Position numbers and translations under genes: made by a program
In this document: positions 1 through 8,139 of the stretch, in pieces
Position numbering within the stretch: the stretch's first letter is position 1
Layout: each line of letters begins with the position of its first letter
Assembly: GCA_014728125.1 (NCBI GenBank)
Contig: WJMD01000183.1
Span: forward strand, 1 to 38,275
DNA from: Candidatus Effluviviaceae Genus V sp.
GTDB taxonomy: Bacteria > Joyebacterota > Joyebacteria > Joyebacterales > Joyebacteraceae
Direction: 5' to 3'
Length of the DNA stretch: 38,275 nucleotides
Notes under the pieces: model-generated
Seen by the model: only the letters and a program-made list of their open reading frames with translations
Databases searched by the model: none
What the model was told of the DNA's origin: nothing

Positions 1-2028
1 GGCCGCGTGGCTCGCGTACTGGCCGTAGAGCTCCTCCGGGAGCCCTTCGACGATCGGCGCACCGGGAAGGCTGACGTAGTTGTACCAGGTCTGGTAGTGC
101 GACAGCGTGACCGCTCCAGGGAGCTCGATTCCGGCGTCCGTGATCGAGCCTCCGTGAGCGCCGAGATCGCATGCCTCCCAAAAGAGCGTCCCGCCGCCCG
201 CCACGAATCGCGAGAGCATGACCTGAGATGCGGCGTAGGCATTGTAGAAGGCCTGGGGCTGATCGCTCTGGACAATGACGAGGTCCTCGCCCGGCGTGAG
301 ATCGAGCGACAGCAGGTCATCGGATCCGACGACCTCGTACTGGTTCGGTCCGTCGCCCTCCGTGATCCCCATGACCTCGAGCATCTGATCGAGGATGGCT
401 GGAACGGTCGGCGACCACGGGACCTCGTCGCGGAGTATCACGACATGTGACGCGGTCTCCTCACTCCCTCCGACGTTGACCGCGTGGACGACCGTGTCGT
501 TCAGGTGCCTCGGGTCCCGGACCTGCAGTGCCACCTCGGTGAGACCCCGGGAGTCGAACATCCTGACGGCCGTCTTGATCCGGTTCCAGGACGTGTCCCA
601 CGTACCGTCGTTCTCCCAGTCCCAGCGGACCTCGAGGTCCGTGACCGGGTCGTCCGCGTCGGTGACCGACGTGGCGTCGAACGAAACAGGATAACCGACG
701 GTCGCGAACGGGGGATCGACCTCGAAGGCGGCCTCGGGAGGCGCGTGCGTCCCCGCGTTCGTCATGACGCCGTCAAGCTGGCTGATGCGCTGCGCATCCT
801 CCGGCTTCGCGGCGACGAGCGTCGACACGACGGGAATCCTCTTCTCCCCTCCGGCCACGACCTCCGTCGAGAAGGAAAGACCCTGGATGACCGGGCAGAC
901 GGCCTCCAGGTAGTCCGCGCAGTCCTCGTTCTCCTCGCCCCACAACCACTGGGCGAGGACGTCCGACGCGCCGACGGTCAGACCCATGACGCCCTCGACG
1001 AATCCGTACGTGTCGCCGGAACCCACACGGCCTGCGAGCGCTCCGGTCGCCATCCCGGACAGGTCCAGCTGCGAGGGGTCGGGCGCCGGGGCAACGCCGC
1101 CGCACAGGTTGAGAAGCTCAGCGATCATCCGGGCCGCGTTCCAGGTCGACGCGAGTCCGTCCCCCGTCGATCTGTCGAATGTGCGGAACGAGCCCCGGAA
1201 GAAGGCCACCTCGAACGTGCCGTCCCCGAGGTCGAGCGTCGTACGGGACGCCAGCGCCGCGTCGACGGCCGGAGGCCACGCAGGCGAGACGCGGACTCGG
1301 TTCCTCTCCGAGTTGACGACGAAGAGAAGCGTGTCGCTCCCTCCCATCGTCGTCACCCTGCCGGCGTAGTAGACCGGATCGGGGTTGACGCAGGTGACAT
1401 CATCACCGGGGGCGTCCTCCATCCACGGCGACGCCAGCGACACCATCTCGGCTGGATAATCGTCGAGGACGTCGATCACGAGTTCGCTCGCGAGCTGCAT
1501 GAGCGCCGGCTCGAGGTTGCCGTCGAGCCGCGACGAAGCCGAGCTGGCGACGACCTGTTCGGCCGCGGCCACCACGCTGGGCCAGTCCGTCTTGGACTGT
1601 GCCGCGAGAGCGATCTCAGCGCGGTCCGACGGCGAGAACATCAGGGTATACGGGTTCATCAAGACGAGTGAGAGCGCCGTCGAGGGCGCGTCGATCCCGA
1701 CGCCGGTCGTCTCGTCCGGTCCGGCGGAACCGAGCATGACGGGTGCGCCCGCGGCATCCACGACCGCCAGGATCTGGGTCCCGTCGGTCTCGGGGATCTC
1801 GATGCTGTACGCTCCGTCCGCTCCGACCGGCGCGCGGGAGGCCATCGACACGACCTCGAGGTCGGCCGGATCAGCGGCCGCACCCTCCGGCAGGATGACC
1901 GTGCCGCTCACCATGCGGACGGCCACGCCGTCGGCGGCAGGGCTCGATGGCCCGACCGTGCTGGAGCACGACCCCAGGAGAAGCCCCAGCCCCAGCAGAA
2001 GAAGTGCCCGCATCGTCGAACCCCGCAT
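1..2028 (-). CDS. Large surface lipoprotein with PKD-like domain and C-terminal amidotransferase-like fold (partial)
   Basis: The minus-strand frame is open from an ATG at 2028 through the window's left edge (676 codons seen, C-terminus missing). The N-terminus is a lipoprotein signal: a Leu-rich core followed by L-G-S-C with the lipid Cys at residue 21, so the protein should be membrane anchored and exported. A long region of unrecognised fold follows. Around residues 430-515 lies a PKD/Ig-like domain (VGYPVSFDATS, then RWDWENDGTWD). The last part resembles the GATase-like/ThuA-like domains that follow PKD domains in secreted proteins (VIVQSDQP, FVAGGGTLFWEAC). The ATG at 2013 is an alternative start, but 2028 has the better purine-rich GAGGGGAG upstream. 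Function unknown; probably a cell-surface protein. No catalytic residues can be assigned. Confidence 0.75.
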   Translation of the reverse strand, partial: MRGSTMRALLLLGLGLLLGSCSSTVGPSSPAADGVAVRMVSGTVILPEGAAADPADLEVVSMASRAPVGADGAYSIEIPETDGTQILAVVDAAGAPVMLGSAGPDETTGVGIDAPSTALSLVLMNPYTLMFSPSDRAEIALAAQSKTDWPSVVAAAEQVVASSASSRLDGNLEPALMQLASELVIDVLDDYPAEMVSLASPWMEDAPGDDVTCVNPDPVYYAGRVTTMGGSDTLLFVVNSERNRVRVSPAWPPAVDAALASRTTLDLGDGTFEVAFFRGSFRTFDRSTGDGLASTWNAARMIAELLNLCGGVAPAPDPSQLDLSGMATGALAGRVGSGDTYGFVEGVMGLTVGASDVLAQWLWGEENEDCADYLEAVCPVIQGLSFSTEVVAGGEKRIPVVSTLVAAKPEDAQRISQLDGVMTNAGTHAPPEAAFEVDPPFATVGYPVSFDATSVTDADDPVTDLEVRWDWENDGTWDTSWNRIKTAVRMFDSRGLTEVALQVRDPRHLNDTVVHAVNVGGSEETASHVVILRDEVPWSPTVPAILDQMLEVMGITEGDGPNQYEVVGSDDLLSLDLTPGEDLVIVQSDQPQAFYNAYAASQVMLSRFVAGGGTLFWEACDLGAHGGSITDAGIELPGAVTLSHYQTWYNYVSLPGAPIVEGLPEELYGQYASHAA

Positions 2029-2200
2029 ATGTCCCCGGCTCCCCTCGTTGGCCTCTCTCGCGTCGTGCGCGTTCGCGGCGGCGCGATGAACGACCCATCC
2101 AGGCCGCACCCGCCCGACCGATGTTCTTGCAAGGGACGTACCAAACGGAGGGAAGACGGCCCGCACGATCCCGTCGCCGGGGCTGAATGCCGTTCCGGCA

Positions 2201-2235
2201 TGAAGAAAGGGCCCGCCGCGCGATGCGGCGGGCCC
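2201..2235 (-). terminator. Intrinsic terminator of the carboxypeptidase gene
   Basis: A perfect 11-bp GC-rich stem (2209-2219 with 2225-2235) with a 5-nt loop lies 28 bases past the carboxypeptidase stop. On the minus strand it is followed by TTTCTTCA. A second small hairpin (2187-2192 with 2196-2201) sits just beyond. The rest of 2029-2263 shows no gene and no convincing promoter for the lipoprotein. Confidence 0.8.
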
Positions 2236-2263
2236 CGTTCGGAGTTGAGCTGTTCCTTCGGAA

Positions 2264-4885
2264 CTACCGGAGGACGACGATCTTGCCGTGCCGCGTCTCC
2301 TCGGGCGTCGAGACGCGCACGAAGTACAGACCGCTTCCGAGTCTCCGCCCGGTCTGGTCCCGGCCGTCCCAGGAGAGCTCCGTGCGCCCGGCGCCGACCG
2401 TTCCCGCGAGCAGCGTGCGAACGAGTCGGCCGTCAACGCTGTAGACCTCGACCCGCGCCTCGGTCGCCGCCGGCGACTCGAAGCTGATCATCGTCCGCCC
2501 GGCGAACGGGTTGGGGAGCGGCGGGTGAAGCGCCAGCTTCGCGGGGCCGCCCTCGATGCCCGTATCGTCGACGGTGAACGAGCCGGTCTCCATCAGGGGA
2601 CCGCGCTCGGTGCCGTCGTCGGCGTACGCCGTCCAGTAGTAGGTACCGCTCCCGAGCGACGTACCGACGGTCCACGCGGTCGTCCCGCTCCCCTCGGCAA
2701 CCCCGGTCGTCGAGGTCACGAGACTCGTTCTCTCGGCGTCGTCGTAGACGAGGAACCCGTATGTCAGGACGTCGCCGGCGTCCGCGTCGGTCGCGTTCGA
2801 GACCTCGAGCGCAGGCGTCGGGGTCGAGACGGTTCCGCCGTCCGGCGGGTCGGAGAGGACCGGCGCACCCGGCGGGGCGTTCGAGGGATCGGGTCCGTAG
2901 ATCGTGACGTCGTCGATGTACCAGCCGTCGTCGGTCACATACGCGTCCGAGTTGAACCGGAAGCGGAGCGTGAACTGGTCGGTGCCGACGTACGGTGAGA
3001 GGTCCAGATCGACCTGCTCCCAGCCGCCGTTGTCGCTGTGGTACTTGGGTCCGACCTGAGACCACGTTGCGCCGTTGTCGGCCGAGGCCTCGACGTAGCA
3101 GTAGTCATAGTCGGTCTCGGTGTTCACCCGGTGCCAGAACGAGAGCTCGGCGGCGGCCGCGTTCGAGAAATCGATGGGGGTCGCGAGCTCGATCCACGTG
3201 TTCCGGTAGTTGCCGTAGGAACCCGAGGGGCTGTCCGTGTACGAGTTCGAGGACGAGTGGTACGTCGAGGATGTGAGTCCCCAGTACCCGTCGCTCTCGA
3301 CCCAGTTGCCCGTTCCGCTCTCCATGTCGTCCGAGAAGACGACGGTCGGCGTACCGACCATCCAGGAGATGTCTTCCTCGGCGTAGAAATTGTCGCCCGA
3401 GATCTCCAGCGTCAGCGTCAGACCGTGCCCGTCGGGACACGACGCGTCGAGGGTGAACGAGAACGGATCGGAGCCGTTGTCGGCGGTCGAGAGCGCGGGG
3501 ACCGAGCCGAGCGTCGTCGTCGCGTCGTGGAGCGTGACGTACGCGTCGTCGGTCGAGAGCGTCACGTCGACGTTCGTCATGTCGAGGCCGACGCCCTGAT
3601 TCTCGATGGTCGCGACGAGATCGAGGGTCTCCCCGGCGTCCGGCTCGCCGTCTCCGTCACCGCCCGAGAGCGTGTACTCGTCGACGCCGAGATATCCGCC
3701 GGCCACCCGCGTCACGTAGATCTGCGGCCAGAGGCACTCCTCGTTCAGCCCCGCGATCTCGCTCTCCGCCGGCCAGAACCCGGACCCGGAGACCTCGACG
3801 CAGAGCGAGAGGACGTCGGCGACGCCGTAGGCCCAGTCGCAGGTCGTGCCGCTGCAGTCGTAGAGAATCTCACCGGCCTGTCCGACCTGATACCCGTTGT
3901 ACTTGGCCATCTCGTTGGCCATCGTCCGGAAGAGCGCGTCGTCGGGCGTCTGGTCATTGTAGTCGTAGCCCCACGGCAGAAGAACCATGCCGGCTACCGA
4001 GTGGAAGGTCACGTTCGTGATGAAGTCGCGATCGAGCACGAAGTCCCTGTAGGCCTGGATCTCGGGCTCGGAGAAGCCCGACGGTCCGCAGTAGACGTCG
4101 CTGCAGGGATCGAATGAGATGCCCGAGGTCCCCCACATGTAGTCGTAGTTCCTGTTGGGGTCGACGCCGTAGCAGGACGAGCCCGCGTTGTCCCGCCGGT
4201 TCTTGCGCCACATGCCGCCGCCCGAGGGGTAGGTCGTCTCGTTGTAGACGAAGCCGTCGGGATTGACGACCGGGACGAACCAGATCTCGCGGTTGTCGAC
4301 GAGGAAGGTCGCCTCGGGGTCGGTCCCGTAGTTGGAGCAGAGCCAGGTCATGTAGTGGAGCTGGACCTCGAGCGACATCGGCTCGCGCGCGTGGTGCATG
4401 CCGTCGAAGAAGACCTCCGGCTCCGACTCATCGACGTCGGGGTTGTCGGAGATCTTGATGGCCCAGATCGCCCTCCCCTCCCACGACGCTCCGATCGACT
4501 CGCGGGCCGTCGTGATGAGAGGATAGTCGGCGTGGAGGTCGTCGATGAAGTCGATCATCTCCGAGTACGTGTGGAAGTCGCCGAAGTTCGGTCCGCGGAT
4601 CCGGGACGCGTAGTGACGCTCCATGTCCTCGATCTCGACCGTGATGCGGAGACCCCGCGAGCGGAGTTCCTCCAGCTCTTCCGCGTCTGTCACGATCTGG
4701 ACCATGATGCCCGGCTTCGAGCGCATGACGTCGAGTCCGGGAGTGCTCACGAACTCCCTCCACTCGGCGTACGACTCGAACTCGACGAGCGCCTGGATCT
4801 TCGGGCCCCCGTCGGCCCCGTGGGCCGCCGCGGCCAGCGCGACCAGCGCGAGAGTGAGTACGAAGATGCGGGTCGTCGTTCTCAT
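2264..4885 (-). CDS. Secreted M14 zinc carboxypeptidase with beta-sandwich modules and FlgD-like/type IX-like C-terminal tail
   Basis: The 873-residue protein starts at 4885, where AAGGAG stands 8 bases upstream and a signal peptide follows; the frame runs further upstream but has neither. The peptidase domain spans about residues 103-395: H165-A-R-E168 and H295 are the zinc ligands, N244-R245 the substrate-binding pair and E364 the catalytic Glu, as in carboxypeptidase A. The domain has many Cys, fitting an exported enzyme. Then come a CARDB-like region (about 396-510), a MAM/jelly-roll-like domain (about 512-665), an Fn3-like domain (about 672-772) and a tail at about 785-873 (NPFAGRTMISF, WDGRDQTGRRL, SGLYFVRV). 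This tail resembles FlgD Ig-like and type IX sorting domains. Likely role: extracellular protein degradation. It has its own promoter and terminator. Confidence 0.93.
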   Translation of the reverse strand: MRTTTRIFVLTLALVALAAAAHGADGGPKIQALVEFESYAEWREFVSTPGLDVMRSKPGIMVQIVTDAEELEELRSRGLRITVEIEDMERHYASRIRGPNFGDFHTYSEMIDFIDDLHADYPLITTARESIGASWEGRAIWAIKISDNPDVDESEPEVFFDGMHHAREPMSLEVQLHYMTWLCSNYGTDPEATFLVDNREIWFVPVVNPDGFVYNETTYPSGGGMWRKNRRDNAGSSCYGVDPNRNYDYMWGTSGISFDPCSDVYCGPSGFSEPEIQAYRDFVLDRDFITNVTFHSVAGMVLLPWGYDYNDQTPDDALFRTMANEMAKYNGYQVGQAGEILYDCSGTTCDWAYGVADVLSLCVEVSGSGFWPAESEIAGLNEECLWPQIYVTRVAGGYLGVDEYTLSGGDGDGEPDAGETLDLVATIENQGVGLDMTNVDVTLSTDDAYVTLHDATTTLGSVPALSTADNGSDPFSFTLDASCPDGHGLTLTLEISGDNFYAEEDISWMVGTPTVVFSDDMESGTGNWVESDGYWGLTSSTYHSSSNSYTDSPSGSYGNYRNTWIELATPIDFSNAAAAELSFWHRVNTETDYDYCYVEASADNGATWSQVGPKYHSDNGGWEQVDLDLSPYVGTDQFTLRFRFNSDAYVTDDGWYIDDVTIYGPDPSNAPPGAPVLSDPPDGGTVSTPTPALEVSNATDADAGDVLTYGFLVYDDAERTSLVTSTTGVAEGSGTTAWTVGTSLGSGTYYWTAYADDGTERGPLMETGSFTVDDTGIEGGPAKLALHPPLPNPFAGRTMISFESPAATEARVEVYSVDGRLVRTLLAGTVGAGRTELSWDGRDQTGRRLGSGLYFVRVSTPEETRHGKIVVLR

Positions 4886-5040
4886 CCTGCGGCTCCTTCC
4901 GCTGTGTGTACAGGTGTGCCGCTCATATGACGATGGCCGCCAGCGTCCGTCGCACCGACGGTCTCTCTCATACCTAACCCCGCGCGCCCGACTCTCCAAG
5001 GCCTGACGGCCCGGGAGCCCGTGCGCACGCTCAATACCTT

Positions 5041-5069
5041 ATCATATCACAGATTACGCAGAGAATCAA
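5041..5069 (-). promoter_or_regulatory. Sigma-70 promoter of the carboxypeptidase gene
   Basis: Minus strand TTGATT (5069-5064), 17-bp spacer, TATGAT (5046-5041), with an extended -10 TGA directly before it. Transcription should start near 5034, giving a leader of about 150 bases before the ATG at 4885. The leader holds no reading frame or riboswitch that I recognise. Confidence 0.8.
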
Positions 5070-5080
5070 TGACGGGGCGT

Positions 5081-5806
5081 TCAGCCCCCGTCGGCCCGCA
5101 GCAGGGCCGCGCCCTCGCTCATCGGCGTCCACTCGATGTCGAGGGCCTCGAGCGGCTCCGATGAGACCACCGTGAACTCGTCGCCCGAGCCGATCCACAG
5201 CGTGTAGTAGCGAGGCCGTTCCGTGCCCGGCTCCGCCCGGGCGGCGTAGGCGAGCCGCCGGTCCGTCAGGAGGAAGGAGTTGAGACAGGTGAAGTCGACG
5301 ACCCCGTCGAGCGATGCCTTCAGCGAGCCGACGATGTCGGACGGGTCGGCTCCGGCGAGGACGTGGTGAAAGAGACGCTCGGAGTCGGTGCCGCCCAGGG
5401 GCCGGATGCCCTCGACCGCCAGGAGCGACGACGTGTCCCTGACCGTGCCGTTGTGACAGAAGACCCACTCCCGTCCGTCGAGCACCGCGGTGAACGGATG
5501 GGTATTCTCCCGGGCGACGCCGCTGTCTCCGGTGCCGCGTCTGGCGTGGAGGATGAGAAGCTCCGTGTCGACGCGGGCCGCCGACTCGAACGCAGGATCC
5601 TCGAAGCACGGCTCGACGCCGCGCTCGACACGAACCCGTCCGTCCTCGCACCACGCGACACCCCAGCCGTCGGCGTGGACGAAGTCGGAGCCGCGGTCGC
5701 TGTACTCGTGGTGGAACGGCCGGTTGTCGTTCGACGCCATCGCTCTGAGGCCATCGGTGAGAGCGACGACGTCGAAGCGGCCGGACGCCGCGATCATCCT
5801 GCACAT
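5081..5806 (-). CDS. Class II glutamine amidotransferase (GATase_4/YafJ type)
   Basis: The 241-residue protein begins M-C-R-M, so removal of Met exposes Cys2 as the N-terminal nucleophile of the Ntn-hydrolase class II amidotransferases. Further family signs are HADGWGVAW (residues about 45-53), an Arg/Asn glutamine-binding region ending in ENTHPF, and VFCHNGTVRD for the oxyanion hole. The start at 5806 has GGGAGG five bases upstream and its own promoter; the frame extends further upstream but would bury the Cys. Stand-alone proteins of this family (YafJ, EgtC-like) hydrolyse gamma-glutamyl amides; the exact substrate here is unknown. No ergothioneine genes are nearby. It is divergent from the arginine decarboxylase gene. 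Confidence 0.88.
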   Translation of the reverse strand: MCRMIAASGRFDVVALTDGLRAMASNDNRPFHHEYSDRGSDFVHADGWGVAWCEDGRVRVERGVEPCFEDPAFESAARVDTELLILHARRGTGDSGVARENTHPFTAVLDGREWVFCHNGTVRDTSSLLAVEGIRPLGGTDSERLFHHVLAGADPSDIVGSLKASLDGVVDFTCLNSFLLTDRRLAYAARAEPGTERPRYYTLWIGSGDEFTVVSSEPLEALDIEWTPMSEGAALLRADGG

Positions 5807-5827
5807 GCGCACCTCCCTGAGAGACCG

Positions 5828-5857
5828 ATGATACGCGGGGCGACAGGACCGCGTCAA
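5828..5857 (-). promoter_or_regulatory. Sigma-70 promoter of the class II amidotransferase gene
   Basis: Minus strand TTGACG (5857-5852), 18-bp spacer, TATCAT (5833-5828). The start codon is 22 bases from the -10, so the leader is very short and holds only the GGGAGG ribosome site. It stands back to back with the pdaD promoter. Confidence 0.75.
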
Positions 5858-5895
5858 CGCGGACGGTGTGCGGCCGCAGGACCTGTCCGAGTCGA

Positions 5896-5925
5896 TTGAC
5901 GCCGCTCGGAGCTCGGCGTTATAAT
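5896..5925 (+). promoter_or_regulatory. Sigma-70 promoter of the pdaD-speB operon
   Basis: TTGACG (5896-5901), 18-bp spacer, perfect TATAAT (5920-5925). It is the best -10 box in the window and predicts strong expression. The leader is about 80 bases; I see no clear riboswitch in it. Confidence 0.85.
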
Positions 5926-6011
5926 CCGTCCGGGCTCCGGGCCAACGGGGGGCCGGGACGCTCCGTTCCAGACCATCGAGAGACCTCCCCCGCCGTGTAA
6001 GGAATGCCACG

Positions 6012-6587
6012 ATGAGCAGAGCACCTGAGATCTTCCTGACGAAGGGGGTCGGCCGCCATAAGGAGAAGCTCGCCAGCTTCGAGATGGCCCTCAGGAAGGC
6101 CGGGCTCGCCACGTTCAACCTCGTCCGGGTCTCCAGCATTCTCCCTCCGGGGGCGCGGATCATATCGAAGCGGGCCGGACTGTCGAAGCTGAACGACGGG
6201 CAGATACTCTTCGTCGTCATGTCGGACAACGCGACAAACGAGCCTCACCGTCTGGTGGCCGCCTCGGTGGGCGTCGCCAGACCGAAGGATCCGGGGAAGT
6301 ACGGCTACCTCTCCGAACATCACAGCTTCGGCGAGCGGGAGGGGATCGCCGGGGACTACGCCGAGGACCTCGCGGCGCAGATGCTGGCCACGACGCTCGG
6401 CGTCCCCTTCGACCCGGACTCGAGCTACGACGACCGCAAGGAGATCTGGCGGATCAGCGACGCGATCGTGCGGACGAGCAACATCACGCAGACCGCCGTG
6501 GGGCACAAGGGCGGGATGTGGACGACGGTGGTCGCGGCCGCGGTCTTCGCGGTCCCGCCGCTCAACCTCGGCGACACGACCGCCTGA
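6012..6587 (+). CDS. pdaD: Pyruvoyl-dependent arginine decarboxylase
   Basis: Removes CO2 from arginine to give agmatine, the first step of a polyamine route. The 191-residue proenzyme fits the PvlArgDC family in length and sequence. The VSSILPP motif places the self-cleavage site between Ser41 and Ser42, the latter becoming the pyruvoyl group of the alpha chain. Other family blocks are KRAGLSKLNDGQ and the acidic-His segment YLSEHHSFGE. AAGGAA lies 8 bases before the ATG. The enzyme is common in methanogens and patchy in bacteria, where the PLP enzyme SpeA is more usual. It is followed after 12 bases by agmatinase, which uses its product. Confidence 0.94.
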   Translation: MSRAPEIFLTKGVGRHKEKLASFEMALRKAGLATFNLVRVSSILPPGARIISKRAGLSKLNDGQILFVVMSDNATNEPHRLVAASVGVARPKDPGKYGYLSEHHSFGEREGIAGDYAEDLAAQMLATTLGVPFDPDSSYDDRKEIWRISDAIVRTSNITQTAVGHKGGMWTTVVAAAVFAVPPLNLGDTTA

Positions 6588-6599
6588 GAGGGGCACGCT

Positions 6600-7490
6600 G
6601 TGACCTCTGACCGAGAGCGATGGCCCCAGTTCCTCGGCGTCGAGCCGTCCGACCGCCCGCGGGCGGTCGTGCTCCCGGTTCCCTACGAGGCGACGACCAG
6701 CTATCACGAGGGTACGGCCGGCGGTCCCCGCGCCATTCTCGAGGCCTCGACGCAGGTCGAGCTCTACGACGAACTGGCCGGCGACGAACCGTGGCGCGCC
6801 GGGACCGCGACACGCCCGCCCGTCGACGTCGAGGGCCGACCCGAGGCGGTGCTCGGCCGCATCGCCGACGCGGTCGCGTCCGAGCTCGAACGCGGCGTCT
6901 TCGTCTGCTCACTGGGCGGCGAACACACGGTGACCGTCGGGTGTGTTCGGGGCGCCGCACGCTGCGCAACGGAACTCGTTGTCGTCTCGATCGACGCCCA
7001 TGCCGATCTGCGCGACGAGTACCAGGGCTCCCGGTACAGTCACGCATGCGCGCTCCGTCGGGTCGTGGACGACGGCCACCAGGTGATCGAGGTGGGGGTC
7101 CGCAGCATGTCGGGCGACGAGGCCGGAGCGCTCTCGACTCTCGATATCACCATCATCGATGCGGCCCGCGTCGAGGCCTCGCGCCGGCGCGGTACCGGCC
7201 GGGAGTGGATCGACCGCGTCCGGGATGCGGTCGCCGGGAGGAACGTCTACCTGAGCATCGACCTCGACGGGCTCGACCCGTCGGTCGTCCCCGGCGTCGG
7301 CACACCGGAGCCCGGCGGACTCCTCTGGTACGAAACCCTCGCGCTGATGGACCGCGTCTTCGGAGCTTCCCGCGTCCTCGCCGCGGACGTCGTCGAGCTG
7401 CGACCCGTCGGCGGAGACGCCGTCTCGGCCTTCGCTGCGGCTCGGCTCACCTACAAGATCCTCGGGCACGCCCTCCGCACACCTCGCTGA
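6600..7490 (+). CDS. speB: Agmatinase (ureohydrolase family)
   Basis: Hydrolyses agmatine to putrescine and urea, using the product of the gene 12 bases upstream. The 296-residue length is normal. All manganese ligands of the arginase/agmatinase fold are visible: H109 (GGEHT), D132, H134 and D136 (DAHAD), D221 and D223 (SIDLDGLDPS). It starts with GTG at 6600 after GAGAGGGG. Its last 44 bases overlap the end of the amidotransferase gene on the other strand. A formimidoglutamase or guanidinobutyrase role is possible from sequence alone, but the operon with the decarboxylase argues for agmatine. Confidence 0.93.
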   Translation: MTSDRERWPQFLGVEPSDRPRAVVLPVPYEATTSYHEGTAGGPRAILEASTQVELYDELAGDEPWRAGTATRPPVDVEGRPEAVLGRIADAVASELERGVFVCSLGGEHTVTVGCVRGAARCATELVVVSIDAHADLRDEYQGSRYSHACALRRVVDDGHQVIEVGVRSMSGDEAGALSTLDITIIDAARVEASRRRGTGREWIDRVRDAVAGRNVYLSIDLDGLDPSVVPGVGTPEPGGLLWYETLALMDRVFGASRVLAADVVELRPVGGDAVSAFAAARLTYKILGHALRTPR

Positions 7491-8139
7491 AGAACGCCGC
7501 CGTCCGGGCCAGTACCTCCGCTCCGTCGTGACGGAAACGCGAGCGTTCGAAGCCCTGCCACGCCTCGTCGATCTCCAGCACGTCGTCTCCGTAGCAGGGA
7601 TGGAACTGGAAGCCGTAGATTGGGCACGACCTCGAGCGGATCGCCTCGACCGCGCACGTGTCGGACGCGGCGACACACTCGAAGCCCTCGGGCGCCGCGG
7701 CGACGTGCTCGGCGTTCTGCTCGGGCGCGCGGAAGACGCTCCCCGTGCTCCCGAGAACCGGATCGTCGACGGCGACACGGATGTCGTGGATACCCACGCG
7801 CTTACTCCTCTTCAGAAGCGACGCTCCGAACGCGACGGCGATGAGCTGATGACCGAAGCAGATGCCGAGGACCGGCATCCCGCACAGGGCGGCGTGCCGA
7901 ACGAGCTCCTGCTCCTCGAGCATCCAGGGAAGCTCGTCGCTCACGCTGCGGTCGCTCCCGGCAAGGACGAGCGCGTGCGGCTCAGCATCGAACCGGGACG
8001 CCGTCTTGCTCAGACCCTGAGTCGGGTCGACGATCCGCGTATCGAAAAGGGGCTCGAACGCCTCGGCCAGTCTCTCCGCCCCGTAGCTGGAGTCCGGAAG
8101 GTCGTTAGCGAGAACGACGAGCGCCGGTCCTCCTGACAT
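7447..8139 (-). CDS. Class I glutamine amidotransferase-like protein
   Basis: The 230-residue protein has the class I (GuaA-type) nucleophile elbow GICFGHQ with C94 and the catalytic His in FQFHP (H180). The usual Glu two residues after that His is replaced by Cys182; E189 is the nearest acidic candidate. The ATG at 8139 is preferred because GAGGAG lies just upstream; a GTG at 8151 would include that ribosome site. The gene overlaps the flavoprotein gene upstream by 35 bases and should be translated with it. The 3' end overlaps speB head-on. Stand-alone members act on small amides or gamma-glutamyl compounds; the substrate is unknown. Confidence 0.87.
   Translation of the reverse strand: MSGGPALVVLANDLPDSSYGAERLAEAFEPLFDTRIVDPTQGLSKTASRFDAEPHALVLAGSDRSVSDELPWMLEEQELVRHAALCGMPVLGICFGHQLIAVAFGASLLKRSKRVGIHDIRVAVDDPVLGSTGSVFRAPEQNAEHVAAAPEGFECVAASDTCAVEAIRSRSCPIYGFQFHPCYGDDVLEIDEAWQGFERSRFRHDGAEVLARTAAFFSEVCGGRARGSCR

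Noticed and set aside
484-1671. Open frame of 395 codons on the plus strand
   Set aside because: Antisense to the left-edge lipoprotein. The minus-strand frame has a signal, lipobox and PKD-like domain; this one is Arg/Asp-rich noise.
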